Assembly: GCA_050486405.1 (NCBI GenBank)
Contig: JBJHDF010000017.1
Coordinates: 26,671 to 90,670, forward strand
DNA: 64,000 nucleotides
Direction of reading: 5' to 3'
From: JBJHDF01 sp050486405
Lineage (GTDB): Bacteria > Pseudomonadota > Gammaproteobacteria > Pseudomonadales > Cellvibrionaceae
The translations under genes were made by a program, and so were the position numbers. The notes beneath the pieces were generated by a model, which saw only the letters and a program-made list of their open reading frames with translations, searched no databases and was not told the origin of the DNA. How positions within the stretch are numbered: the first letter of the stretch is position 1; each line of letters begins with the position of its first letter. Positions 7,371 to 16,451 of the stretch are shown here, in pieces.

Positions 7371-10164
7371 AGCGTCGTTCCTCACCGTCACCCTCAATAT
7401 TCTCCACGCAGCGGCCGCAGATGTCCGGGTGCGCGCTGTGGCTGCCCACATCGGGCCGGTGGTGCCAGCAGCGGGCGCACTTGGCGTGAGACGACTTGCG
7501 CACGCTGACCCGCAGTCCTTCCAGATCGGTGGCCTCGGCGTCTTCGCCGGCCTCCGCCAGCGGCCGCAATTCGGCCGTGGAGGTGATCAGCACAAAGCGC
7601 AGCTCGTCTTCCAACTGTTGCAATTGTGTCAGCAAGCGGTCGTCGCAATAGAGCACCACTTCGGCGCCCAGGGAGCCGCCGATGGCGCCACTGGCGCGCC
7701 GGGCCTCCAGCACTCGGTTGACCGCCGTTTTCACCTCGGCCACCCGGCCCCAGAAGGCCTGATCCAGCGCGCCGCCGGATACCGCCGGCAATTCGTACCA
7801 CTCGGCGAGAAACACCGACTCGCCCTGCTGGCCGGGAATCAGCGGCCAGATTTCGTCGGCGGTGAAACTCAGAATGGGCGCCAGCCAGCGCACCAGCGCC
7901 TGGGACAGATGGTAGAGCGCGGTCTGGGCCGAGCGCCGGGGCAGGCTGTCGGCCCGGGTGGTGTACTGGCGGTCCTTGATGATGTCCAGATAGAAACCGC
8001 CGAGGTCCACCACGCAGAAGTTGTGCAGTTTCTGGTAGATCTGGTGCAACTGGTAGTTGTCGTAGGCAGCCTGCAGTTCTTCCTGCAAGCGGGCGGCGCG
8101 CCCCAGGATCCAGCGATCCAGTTGCACCATGGTGTCCACCGCCACGGCGTCAGCAAGAGGGTCGAAGCCGTTGAGGTTGGCGAGCATAAAACGCGCCGTA
8201 TTGCGGATGCGCCGGTAGGAGTCGGCGGTGCGCTTGAGAATTTCGTCGGATACACTCATCTCGCCGGAGAAATCCGTGGCGGCCACCCACAGGCGCAGCA
8301 CGTCGGCACCCAGATCGTTCATCACTTTCTGCGGCGGGATCACATTGCCCAGGGATTTGGACATCTTGCGCCCGTCGGCGTCCACGGTAAAACCGTGGGT
8401 GAGCACCGTCTTGTAGGGTGGCTCGCCATTCATGGCCACGGCAGTTTTCAGGGACGACTGGAACCAGCCCCGGTGCTGGTCCGACCCTTCCAGGTAGAGG
8501 TCGGCCGGGTAGCCGAGCCCCTCGCGCTGTTGCAGCACCGCGTAGTGGGTGACGCCGGAGTCGAACCAGACGTCCAGGGTGTCGGTGACTTTCTGGTACT
8601 GTTCAGCGTCGGCGCCCAGCAACTCGTCGGCGTCGAGATCAAACCAGGCGTCCATACCGTCCTGTTCCACCCGTTTGGCCACGGCTTCAATCAGCGCCGG
8701 GGTGTCCGGGTGCAGTTCGCCGCTGTCGCGGTGCACGAACAGGGCAATGGGCACGCCCCAGGTGCGCTGGCGCGAGATGCACCAGTCCGGCGAACTGGCC
8801 AGCATGGCGTCGATGCGCGCCCGGCCCCAGTCCGGTACCCAGCGCACACCGTCCACCGCTTTGGCCACCTGACCGCGCAGATCCTGTTTGCTCATGCTGA
8901 CAAACCACTGGGGTGTGGCGCGGAAGATCAGCGGTGTCTTGGTGCGCCAGCAGTGGGGAAAGCTGTGGGTGATCTTGCCCACTGCCAGCAGCGCGCCTTT
9001 TTCCCGCAGCAGTTCCACCACTTTTTCGTCCACCTTGTAGACGTGGTCGCCGGCAAAAATCTCCACGCTGTCGCGGTAGTAGCCGTTGTCGTCGATGTAA
9101 TTGAGCGTGCCTATGCCGTACTTCTGCCCCACCAGAAAGTCGTCCATGCCGTGGTCGGGGGCGGTATGCACGCAGCCGGTACCGGCTTCGGTGGTGACGT
9201 GCTCGCCGCAGAGCACCGGCACCTGGCGCGCGTAGAACGGATGCTGCAACAACAGGTGTTCCAGCGCCGCGCCCGGGCAGCGGCCAACGATGCTGTAGTC
9301 GGCGATGCCGGCGCGCTGCATGACGCTGTCCACCAGGGCTTCGGCCATCAGCAGCCGCTGCGCGCCCGCCTGTACCACCGCGTAATCGAGTTCCGGATGC
9401 ACGGACACCGCCTGGTTGGCGGGCAGCGTCCAGGGCGTGGTGGTCCAAATGACGAGCGAAACCGGCCCGTCGCCGGCCAGATCCGGCACCGCTTTGGCCA
9501 GGGCCACCGGGTCGCTGAAGGCGAAGTTGACGTCGATGGAGAAAGACGTCTTGTCGTGGTACTCCACTTCGGCCTCGGCCAGGGCCGAGCCGCCCACCAC
9601 ACTCCAGTAGACGGGCTTGAAGCCGCGATGCAAATGACCCTTGTCGATGATGCGGCCCAGGGCGCGGATGATGTCCGCTTCGAAGCGGTAGTCCATGGTC
9701 AGGTAGGGTTTGTCCCAGTCGCCCAGCACCCCCAGACGGATAAAGTCGCGCTTCTGCCCCGCCACCTGCTTGGCGGCGAAGTCGCGGCATTTCCGGCGGA
9801 AAGTTTTCACGTCCACCTTGACGCCGGCCTTGCCGATTTTCTTTTCCACCTGGTGTTCGATGGGCAGGCCGTGGCAGTCCCAGCCGGGCACATAGGGGGC
9901 GTCGAAGCCGCTCAAGGTGCGACTCTTGACGATGATGTCCTTGAGAATTTTGTTGACCGCGTGACCGATATGAATATCGCCGTTGGCGTAGGGCGGCCCG
10001 TCGTGCAGCACAAAACGCGGACGACCGGCCCGGGCCTGGCGAATCTGCCGGTAGATGTTTTCCTTCTGCCAGCGTTCGAGAATGGCCGGTTCGCGCTGGG
10101 CCAGATTGGCCTTCATGGCGAAGGAAGTTTCGGGCAGATTGAGTGTCGCTTTGTAGTCAGTCAT
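7363..10164 (-). CDS. ileS: Isoleucyl-tRNA synthetase
   Basis: A 933-residue class I synthetase of bacterial IleS type. The HIGH motif is at residues 65-68 (NGDIHIGHA), KMSKS is in DGRKMSKSLGN, and the editing domain holds WTTTPWTLPANQAV and GTGCVHTAPDHG. The C-terminal zinc finger has its four cysteines in CARCW and CGRC. It charges tRNA-Ile and edits valine. The start MTDYKATLNLPE at 10164 lies 7 bases after the ribF stop. Length and motifs are complete. Confidence 0.98.
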   Translation of the reverse strand: MTDYKATLNLPETSFAMKANLAQREPAILERWQKENIYRQIRQARAGRPRFVLHDGPPYANGDIHIGHAVNKILKDIIVKSRTLSGFDAPYVPGWDCHGLPIEHQVEKKIGKAGVKVDVKTFRRKCRDFAAKQVAGQKRDFIRLGVLGDWDKPYLTMDYRFEADIIRALGRIIDKGHLHRGFKPVYWSVVGGSALAEAEVEYHDKTSFSIDVNFAFSDPVALAKAVPDLAGDGPVSLVIWTTTPWTLPANQAVSVHPELDYAVVQAGAQRLLMAEALVDSVMQRAGIADYSIVGRCPGAALEHLLLQHPFYARQVPVLCGEHVTTEAGTGCVHTAPDHGMDDFLVGQKYGIGTLNYIDDNGYYRDSVEIFAGDHVYKVDEKVVELLREKGALLAVGKITHSFPHCWRTKTPLIFRATPQWFVSMSKQDLRGQVAKAVDGVRWVPDWGRARIDAMLASSPDWCISRQRTWGVPIALFVHRDSGELHPDTPALIEAVAKRVEQDGMDAWFDLDADELLGADAEQYQKVTDTLDVWFDSGVTHYAVLQQREGLGYPADLYLEGSDQHRGWFQSSLKTAVAMNGEPPYKTVLTHGFTVDADGRKMSKSLGNVIPPQKVMNDLGADVLRLWVAATDFSGEMSVSDEILKRTADSYRRIRNTARFMLANLNGFDPLADAVAVDTMVQLDRWILGRAARLQEELQAAYDNYQLHQIYQKLHNFCVVDLGGFYLDIIKDRQYTTRADSLPRRSAQTALYHLSQALVRWLAPILSFTADEIWPLIPGQQGESVFLAEWYELPAVSGGALDQAFWGRVAEVKTAVNRVLEARRASGAIGGSLGAEVVLYCDDRLLTQLQQLEDELRFVLITSTAELRPLAEAGEDAEATDLEGLRVSVRKSSHAKCARCWHHRPDVGSHSAHPDICGRCVENIEGDGEERRYA

Positions 10165-10171
10165 ATCCAGT

Positions 10172-11128
10172 CTAATCGGTTCTGAAAAAATCCCGCGCCT
10201 GTGCGATGTCACGCTGCAGTTGCTGGCGCAATGCTTCCACCGAAGCAAATTTCTGTTCGCTGCGCAGGCGCTGGTGAAACTGCACCGCCAGCCGCTGACC
10301 GTAGAGCGCACCGGCCGCGCCGCTGTAATCCAGCAGGTGCACCTCCAGCAGCGGCTTGTTCACCCCGCTCAGGGTCGGCCGCACACCGATATTGGCCACG
10401 CCCCGGTGCACGGCACCGTCATGGGTTTCCACCGTGACCGCATACACCCCCTGCAACGGCGAGCGGTAGCGACGCAACTGGATATTGGCCGTGGGCACGC
10501 CCAACTGCCGGCCCAATTGCTGCCCGTAAACCACCCGCCCGGAAATCCGGTAGGGACGGCCGAGCAGCTGCTCGGCCAGGGCAAAATCCGACGCTTCCAG
10601 CGCAGCGCGGATGCGCGTGCTGCTGATGCGTTCGCCGTCGAACTCCAGGGTATGGGTATCACTGACGCTAAAGCCGTGTCGTATACCCGCCGCCTGCAGC
10701 AGCGCAAAGTCGCCGGTGCGGTCGCAGCCAAAACGGAAATCGTCGCCCACCACCAAGTGGCGCACGCCCAGCCCCTCAACCAGAATCCGCCGCACGAATT
10801 CATCGGCGGACAGGCGGCGCAGATCGTCGTTAAACTTCAGACACAGCACCCGCTGGGCACCGGCGACAGACAGCGCCTGCAGTTTTTCGCGCAGGCTCAT
10901 CAGCCGCGCCGGCGCCCGTTCACCGGCAAAGTACTCGTGGGGCTGAGGCTCAAACAGCATCACCGTGGCCGGCAATCGGTGCTCGCTGGCGGCTTCCGCC
11001 AGTTGCCGCAAAATGGCCTGGTGGCCCAGGTGAACCCCGTCGAAGGTGCCAATGGTGGCCACACAGGGCCGGTGCCGGTGACGCAGATTGTGCAGACCGC
11101 GAATAAACTCGGTGGGCAACGGATTCAC
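10172..11128 (-). CDS. ribF: Bifunctional riboflavin kinase / FAD synthetase
   Basis: A 318-residue two-domain enzyme. The N-terminal FMN adenylyltransferase domain has GTFDGVHLGHQ (residues 27-37) and the ISSTRIR motif; the C-terminal flavokinase domain begins near residue 180 and holds GVPTANIQL and GVYAV. It converts riboflavin to FMN and then FAD. A GTG at 11128 with GGAGC just upstream is the likely start. It is the first gene of the ribF-ileS-lspA-fkpB-ispH run. No FMN riboswitch was recognised upstream. Confidence 0.96.
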   Translation of the reverse strand: MNPLPTEFIRGLHNLRHRHRPCVATIGTFDGVHLGHQAILRQLAEAASEHRLPATVMLFEPQPHEYFAGERAPARLMSLREKLQALSVAGAQRVLCLKFNDDLRRLSADEFVRRILVEGLGVRHLVVGDDFRFGCDRTGDFALLQAAGIRHGFSVSDTHTLEFDGERISSTRIRAALEASDFALAEQLLGRPYRISGRVVYGQQLGRQLGVPTANIQLRRYRSPLQGVYAVTVETHDGAVHRGVANIGVRPTLSGVNKPLLEVHLLDYSGAAGALYGQRLAVQFHQRLRSEQKFASVEALRQQLQRDIAQARDFFRTD

Positions 11129-11211
11129 AGTGCTCCAGGGCGTTGTTCAGGCAAAGGCGGGAGTATACAGGAGCATGGGGCTGATGGTAACAGTGGCAGG
11201 GGAGCTGGCTT

Positions 11212-12912
11212 TCAATCGGGAGCCGACACCAGTTCCGCGCCCGAGCGCACCAACACCCGGGGGCCGAATTCACTCTCCCAGGTGTGGGTGACGCCGTCAA
11301 TGGTGACGGTAACGTTGGGGTGGAGCGCGCGTTTGATTTCCACCGCCGCCGCCTTCGACTGCCGCTGGCGGGCGGCCAGGCGTTCCAGTATCGAGAGCAG
11401 CCGCTGTTCCCGGATTCTCAGGGCTGAAAGCGTGGCCTGGATGCGGCCCGCCCTCTCCGGCATGGGGGGATGAAGCTTGCCGTCGTCCTCGGGCACCGGT
11501 TGCAGCAGGGTTTCCAGCTTCTGGCAATTGTAGCGACAGAGGTTCAACGCCTTGTTCAGGCGTTCGGTGAGCCGACGCTTGCGATTGGGGCGCCCCACCC
11601 GGACTTCCGTGGGCACGCAGGCCTCGCTGCCGATGGTGTTGGCCACCACCCGCAGGGCGGCCTGCACCTGGCCGCCGATGATGCTGCCCTTGCCACCGCC
11701 CTGCCCCAGCAGTACCTTGCCGCCGCTGCGCAACTGACTCTGCAGGACATATTCGCGCACCATCAGGTCGCGCCCGGCGGTGACTTCCGCCAGGTTGACG
11801 AAGCGGGCGCTGATGTCGCCGCCGGCCTGAACATGGGTACGCAGCTGGTGCCCGTCATCCGTGACCTTTTCCTCGCCGAGGATACCACCCTGGATCACCA
11901 GGTTCTTGCGCGCCACCACCCGGGCCTTTTCCACCATGCCGCGGATATAGATGTCACCGCTGGCCTGCACCACAAAGCCACTGGTGACGTCGCCGGCGAT
12001 CTCCAGGGAACCGTCGAAGTCGATATTGCCGGTATCGAGATTGACGTTCTGAATGCGCAGCATGGGGTCCACCCGCACGCCCCGGGGCACCACCACCGGA
12101 TGACCCTTGGCGGTTGCCACCAACAGGTGCGGATCCACGGGAGAGACAGCGGCTCCCTCGGTATCCCGGGAGAACTCCCACAGGGTGCCGGGCTTGGCCG
12201 GAATGCTGGTGCCCACCACATCCATACCGGGCACACCGGCGGTGGGGGGGATACGGCGCATCAGTTCGGTGCCCGCTTCCACCACCACGAACTCATGCAA
12301 CTGGTGCAGATCCACCCGGCCCCGCTCGTCTTCCAGCAGTTCCAGATTTTTGCAGGCTTCCACCAGCACCTCGAAGCGGGCATCCTCGCCGTTCTCCGGC
12401 GGTCTGGCCCTCGCCACACAGACATTTTCGCCGTGCCCCTGGGCCACCAACTGCTCCAGTTCCTGCCGGCAAAGACACTCCCGGGGCACCCGCTGGGCGG
12501 CCAGTTCCGCCACCAGCCGCTCCCGGGTCAGCCCCTTGCCGCCATAGCAGCGGGTGGCGGTAAGGTAGAGAGCGCTGCGATCCGGGGGCATGCGCCAGCT
12601 GAGCACCGAATCCCGGCGCTCGGCCACCACCATACTGCCAGTGTTGGCGCGGTTGGCCTGGAGCACCACGGATTGCAGAGTCATGTCGGGAGCGTAGAAG
12701 TCGCCGTAGCCGGCCTCGGCCAGCATCTCCTGCAGACTTTCGACGCTGATGGCGCTGGCGTCGGGAGAGGGTGTCAGGGTGGCGGTGACCAGGCCGCTGC
12801 CATGGTCCAGATCCAGCTCAATAAGTGAGGCCCGCACCGGCCGGGGGTCGATGTCCGGGGGAGCCGACTCAGGCGCGGGGTCGGCGGTGCTGGCGGGATC
12901 TGTGTCGGCCAT
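11212..12912 (-). CDS. FapA/DUF342 family polymer-forming protein
   Basis: A 566-residue protein of the DUF342 (FapA) family, often labelled flagellar assembly protein A. Recognisable parts are TAGVPGMDVVGTSIPAKPG, then the beta-helical stretch NVNLDTGNIDFDGSLEIAGDV / SGDIYIRGMVEKA / NLVIQGGILG (about residues 290-350), and a helical C-terminal part with REQRLLSILERL. No signal peptide. Some homologues influence flagellar or polar organisation and link to two-component signalling, but the biochemical role is unsettled. It lies between ribF and murJ, on the same strand, 83 bases before ribF and 39 after murJ, not next to flagellar genes. Confidence 0.8.
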   Translation of the reverse strand: MADTDPASTADPAPESAPPDIDPRPVRASLIELDLDHGSGLVTATLTPSPDASAISVESLQEMLAEAGYGDFYAPDMTLQSVVLQANRANTGSMVVAERRDSVLSWRMPPDRSALYLTATRCYGGKGLTRERLVAELAAQRVPRECLCRQELEQLVAQGHGENVCVARARPPENGEDARFEVLVEACKNLELLEDERGRVDLHQLHEFVVVEAGTELMRRIPPTAGVPGMDVVGTSIPAKPGTLWEFSRDTEGAAVSPVDPHLLVATAKGHPVVVPRGVRVDPMLRIQNVNLDTGNIDFDGSLEIAGDVTSGFVVQASGDIYIRGMVEKARVVARKNLVIQGGILGEEKVTDDGHQLRTHVQAGGDISARFVNLAEVTAGRDLMVREYVLQSQLRSGGKVLLGQGGGKGSIIGGQVQAALRVVANTIGSEACVPTEVRVGRPNRKRRLTERLNKALNLCRYNCQKLETLLQPVPEDDGKLHPPMPERAGRIQATLSALRIREQRLLSILERLAARQRQSKAAAVEIKRALHPNVTVTIDGVTHTWESEFGPRVLVRSGAELVSAPD

Positions 12913-12951
12913 ATAGTGAAGCCTATCACAAAAATAATTTTTTGCCGGGTT

Positions 12952-14628
12952 TCAGCGTGCACCGCGAAAATCCCGTAACTTGACGCCAAAAAGCCGCAAA
13001 CTCAGCAAATAGGCCAATAAACCGCCCAGACAGATCAGCGCCAGATGGCCGGCGCGCTGCCACCAGAGCCACAGCTCCCAGCCGGACCAATGCTGTAACA
13101 ACCACCAGAGCAGTGCCACCATAACGCCGTTAGCCAGCCCGTAGCGCAGCAACAGCGCCCCCCAGCCAGGCTGGAGCACCAGAAAACCGCCCCGGCGCAG
13201 CCCCCGATAGAGCAGGAAGGCGTTGAGCGCCGCAGACAGGGAGGTGGCCAGCGCCAGCCCCACATGACCGATGGTAAAGAAAAAGTGCAGAGGCACCACA
13301 AAAGCCAGATTGAGCGCCATATTGGCCACCATGGCGACTATGCCGATGCGCACCGGGGTTTTCATGTCCTGGCGGGCGAAATAGCCCGGCGCCAGTACCT
13401 TGATCAGCATAAAGGCCAGCAGGCCCAGGGCGTAGGCGCGCAGACTCAGGGACGCCATCTGCATGTCGCGCAGGCCGGTCTCGCCGTACTGGAACAGTGT
13501 CAACAGGATCGGCTCCGCCAGCAGCACCAGCGCCAGGGTGGCGGGCACCGCCAGCAGCAATATGAAGCGCAGAGCCCAATCCAGGGTGCGGCTGAAACGG
13601 GCCGGATCGCTGTCCGCGTGCTGGCGGGACAGACTGGGCATGATCACCGTGGCCACCGCCACGGCAAAGACCCCCAGCGGCAGTTCCACCAGCCGGTCCG
13701 AATAGTAGAGCCAGGAGACACTGCCCACGGGCAGAAACGACGCCAGAATGGTGTCCAGCATCAAGTTGATCTGGCTCACCGAGACGCCGAACAGCGCCGG
13801 CGCCATCAGCACCAGAATGCGCCGGACCCCGGGGTGGCGCCAGTCGATGACGGGCCTGGGCAGCAGGTGTATCCGCTGCAGAAAGGGCAACTGGAACATC
13901 AATTGCACCACCCCCGCCACCAGCACCCCCCAGGCCAAAGCCACGGCGGGCTCCGCGAACAGGGGCGCCGCACAGAGAGCGGCGGCGATCAGGCTGACAT
14001 TGAGCAGCACCGGCGTAAAGGCGGGAATCGCAAAGCGGTCGTAGCTGTTGAGAATGGCGCCGGCAAACCCGGTGAGGGAAATCAGCAGCAGGTAGGGAAA
14101 GGTGATGCGAATCATGTCCCGGGCCAGGGGGAATCGCACCTCGTCCCCCACAAATCCCATGGCAAACAGGGCCGTCACCACCGGGGCGCCCACCACCGCC
14201 AGCAGGGTTACGGCGATCAGCACCGAACCCAGACAGCCGGCCACCCGGTCCACCAGTTCCTTTACCGCCGCCTGGGTGCCCTTCTGCCGGTACTCCGAGA
14301 GCACCGGCACAAAGGCCTGGGCGAAGGCGCCCTCGGCAAACAGGCGGCGGAAGAAATTGGGAATCTTGAAGGCGATAAAAAAGGCGTCGGCTCCGGGGCC
14401 GGAACCGATCACCCGGGCGAACACCACGTCCCGCGCCAGACCCAGCACCCGGGAGACCAGAGTCATGCCGCCCACCAGGGAACTGGAGCGCAACAACCCC
14501 GGGGCGCGGGGGACCGCAGCGTCTGGCTGTTTACTCGTTTCTTCTAACAATGGTCGCCGGTCCAGTCCGTCATTGGTGGGGGCATTATCCCCGCTCTGCC
14601 CGGCAAGGAACAGCCCGGCCCGGGCCAT
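12952..14628 (-). CDS. murJ: Lipid II flippase MurJ
   Basis: A polytopic MOP-superfamily protein of about 558 residues that moves lipid II across the inner membrane for peptidoglycan synthesis. Characteristic stretches are SRVLGLARDVVFARVIG near the N-terminus, DAFFIAFKIPNFFRRLFAEGAF carrying the essential arginines (cited here as separate parts DAFFIAFKIPN and FRRLFAEGAF), and YFARQDMKTPVRI. There is an unusually long N-terminal lead (about 50 residues) before the first membrane segment. The start is uncertain: ATG at 14628, a TTG at 14646, or an internal codon near the SLVGGM segment. rpsT, the usual divergent neighbour, is not in the window. Confidence 0.94.
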   Translation of the reverse strand: MARAGLFLAGQSGDNAPTNDGLDRRPLLEETSKQPDAAVPRAPGLLRSSSLVGGMTLVSRVLGLARDVVFARVIGSGPGADAFFIAFKIPNFFRRLFAEGAFAQAFVPVLSEYRQKGTQAAVKELVDRVAGCLGSVLIAVTLLAVVGAPVVTALFAMGFVGDEVRFPLARDMIRITFPYLLLISLTGFAGAILNSYDRFAIPAFTPVLLNVSLIAAALCAAPLFAEPAVALAWGVLVAGVVQLMFQLPFLQRIHLLPRPVIDWRHPGVRRILVLMAPALFGVSVSQINLMLDTILASFLPVGSVSWLYYSDRLVELPLGVFAVAVATVIMPSLSRQHADSDPARFSRTLDWALRFILLLAVPATLALVLLAEPILLTLFQYGETGLRDMQMASLSLRAYALGLLAFMLIKVLAPGYFARQDMKTPVRIGIVAMVANMALNLAFVVPLHFFFTIGHVGLALATSLSAALNAFLLYRGLRRGGFLVLQPGWGALLLRYGLANGVMVALLWWLLQHWSGWELWLWWQRAGHLALICLGGLLAYLLSLRLFGVKLRDFRGAR

Positions 14629-14737
14629 TGCCACAATTGGCCACAATTGAAGGTCACTTTGCCCTTTTCCCTACCCGCCCCTGCCCGGATTGAATAGTTA
14701 AATGATTTCATCGACAACCGGCACAGAGGCCACGACC

Positions 14738-15172
14738 ATGCAGATGATTCAGGCAACACCCTACCGGAAACCGCACCTGGCACAGCACCGCCACGTCCTG
14801 GGGACCACGCCCATTGCTTTTGATCCACTGGACCTGCACATTTTTTTCGACAGCGGCAGCGACGACCTCAATCTGCGCAGCCGGCGGCTGGTCATCAAGC
14901 TGGCCCGGTTCCTCAAGGAACAGCCCCATCTGGGTGTGCGCCTGCACGGCCACACCGATCCCCGGGGCACCGATGAATACAACAACGTGCTGGCGGATTA
15001 CCGCACCCGCAACGTGGCCGCGCTGCTGCTGGTGGCCGGCGTCAACAGCCAGCGCATCCAGCGGCGCCCGGTCGGGGCCAGTGGCTCCACCGCCGCCCTG
15101 GGCGATCTGGCCCACTACGCCATGGAAAGGCGGGTAAGCGTGGAGATAATCCCCTTATCCACCATTCAATAA
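14738..15172 (+). CDS. OmpA/MotB C-terminal domain protein without obvious export signal
   Basis: About 144 residues from the ATG at 14738, which has GAGG 8 bases upstream; an ATG at 14702 lacks such a site. Nearly the whole protein is an OmpA-like peptidoglycan-binding domain: HIFFDSGSDDLN, then LHGHTDPRGTDEYNNVLADYRT (shown here in parts HTDPRGTDEYN and LADYRT), with the diaminopimelate-contacting Asp and Arg conserved. Neither start gives a signal peptide or lipobox, which is odd for a periplasmic domain. It is divergent from murJ and followed by a REP-like C-rich region. Confidence 0.75.
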   Translation: MQMIQATPYRKPHLAQHRHVLGTTPIAFDPLDLHIFFDSGSDDLNLRSRRLVIKLARFLKEQPHLGVRLHGHTDPRGTDEYNNVLADYRTRNVAALLLVAGVNSQRIQRRPVGASGSTAALGDLAHYAMERRVSVEIIPLSTIQ

Positions 15173-15521
15173 CCCGGGTTATAGCGTCCCGCCCCTCCCC
15201 CAGCCCCCTTCTTGGGGAGGAGGGGGAGTATTGACTCCCTCCCCTCTTCAGAGGGCGCCTGCACGGATGCAGGTGGTAGAGCGACGCAGGAGCCCAAGCC
15301 GCAGAGGACCGGGAAGGGGAGCACGCGGGAACCCCTCCCCCACATTGCCCAGGCAGGCGCTGGCAGCAGCTGGCGGCGCCGCTTATTGGCAGGATTCCTT
15401 TGTGATACAGTAGTTAATATTCTGCGGCTGGCAAACGCCGAGTGAGGTTCTGCGGGGAGCAGACACCTGACCCGCTGACTGCGCAATCTATTGCACTTAT
15501 TACATGAATCCAAGGACTATA
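15173..15521. other. Non-coding spacer at the core/polysaccharide boundary
   Basis: About 350 bases with no convincing gene. It starts with a palindrome AACCCGGGTT next to the upstream stop, then the C-rich/G-rich element listed separately (15190-15228), a second C-rich half-copy near 15338, and an AT-richer stretch (15400-15425, around TAGTTAATATT) that could hold the promoter for the rightward operon beginning at 15522. I could not fix a good -35/-10 pair. Confidence 0.4.
15190..15228. repeat. REP-like C-rich/G-rich palindromic element
   Basis: The sequence CCCCTCCCCCAGCCCC is followed within a few bases by TTGGGGAGGAGGGGG and can fold into a hairpin. The reverse complement shares GGGGCTGGGGGAGGG with the element at 42524-42561, so both look like members of one dispersed extragenic palindrome family. 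Confidence 0.55.
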
Positions 15522-16451
15522 ATGTCAAAGTCTTTTTCCATTGCTTGTGTCGTCGATAACGTGCCACGCTTTTTTACCGAGCTTGTTTTGTGGGTAATTT
15601 GTGTTGAGCGCTTCCTGCCCCGGGATGTTTTTCGGCCAATAGTCTATCTTGTTGGTGACACGCCTCTGGAGATCGCGGCGTGGCTGCAGGATCGGGGCAT
15701 CGCGTGCAGATCCGTATTGCCCATGGTGCCGGGGTCGCCCCACTGTAACAAAATCGCGCCTTTTTTGGATGATCATGCCGAGGATTATACGATCGTCAGT
15801 GACGTAGATTTATTTTTTGTCGATGATCCATCTGTTTTTTTTAGATCGGACGGAATCAGGGCGGCACCAAACAATCATTGCAATCCCCCGGGGCGTATTT
15901 TCAGGGATATTCTCGCTGCAAGTGGACTGAACAGGTCCTATAGGCCTGGCGTTGCTATCTACAGAAACGGAGAAGGCTTGCGCGAAAGTCACATCAACAA
16001 TATCAGTGGAGGAATTGTGGGGTTGCCGTCCGGCAAGGCGGCACTGTTTGCATCACGATGGAAGAACTGGGCGGAATGGCTCGTGAAAAATCGTACGTTG
16101 CTTTCCAGGTGGGAAATACATGTGGATCAGGTCTCTTTTGCACTTGCGGCCGAGGACATCGGCGTGGACGTTGAGTTTCTTCCGCCGCAAGTCAACACTA
16201 TTTTGCATTCGCTGAATGAGATTTCAACAGTGTATGCGCTTCACCTGTCAAGCGGGCATATCCCCAGGTTTCCGGAGTTATTCAATGAAGACCGGACATT
16301 GAACCCAGCCGGGCTTGAAGACGGTGTTGCGGATGGAATCGAAAGGCTCAACGGGTGCATTCAGGAAGCGATGCGGTTGCTGCCGACGCTTGGGTTTACA
16401 CGGGATCACATAGATACGTTCATGAATCCAAAGTGGCACCGTAAGAAATGA
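15522..16451 (+). CDS. Glycosyltransferase-like protein with a DVD motif
   Basis: A 309-residue protein with no signal peptide. It shows VSDVDLFFVDDPS (about residues 90-102), a DxD-type metal/nucleotide-sugar site after a hydrophobic strand, and HVDQVSFALA near residue 207, a pattern reminiscent of GT8/GT77-like GT-A enzymes that place an acidic residue before a substrate-fitting helix. The ATG at 15522 has AAGGA upstream; an ATG at 15504 does not. It overlaps the next gene by 4 bases (ATGA). Lower GC than the flanking genes suggests acquired DNA. Donor and acceptor are unknown. Confidence 0.6.
   Translation: MSKSFSIACVVDNVPRFFTELVLWVICVERFLPRDVFRPIVYLVGDTPLEIAAWLQDRGIACRSVLPMVPGSPHCNKIAPFLDDHAEDYTIVSDVDLFFVDDPSVFFRSDGIRAAPNNHCNPPGRIFRDILAASGLNRSYRPGVAIYRNGEGLRESHINNISGGIVGLPSGKAALFASRWKNWAEWLVKNRTLLSRWEIHVDQVSFALAAEDIGVDVEFLPPQVNTILHSLNEISTVYALHLSSGHIPRFPELFNEDRTLNPAGLEDGVADGIERLNGCIQEAMRLLPTLGFTRDHIDTFMNPKWHRKK

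Noticed and set aside
7345..10185. 946-codon open frame on the plus strand opposite ileS
   Set aside because: It is a codon-bias shadow of the GC-rich ileS gene; the sequence is rich in His, Gly, Val and Gln and has no family motif.
11470..12828. 452-codon plus-strand frame opposite the DUF342 gene
   Set aside because: Shadow frame without motifs; the minus strand has a full family match.
13264..14547. 427-codon plus-strand frame opposite murJ
   Set aside because: His/Gln/Gly-rich shadow of a membrane protein gene.
15350..15400. Possible JUMPstart/ops element (CTGGCAGCAGCTGGCGGCG) before the rightward glycan operon
   Set aside because: It resembles the consensus only loosely and lacks the GGCGGTAGC core.
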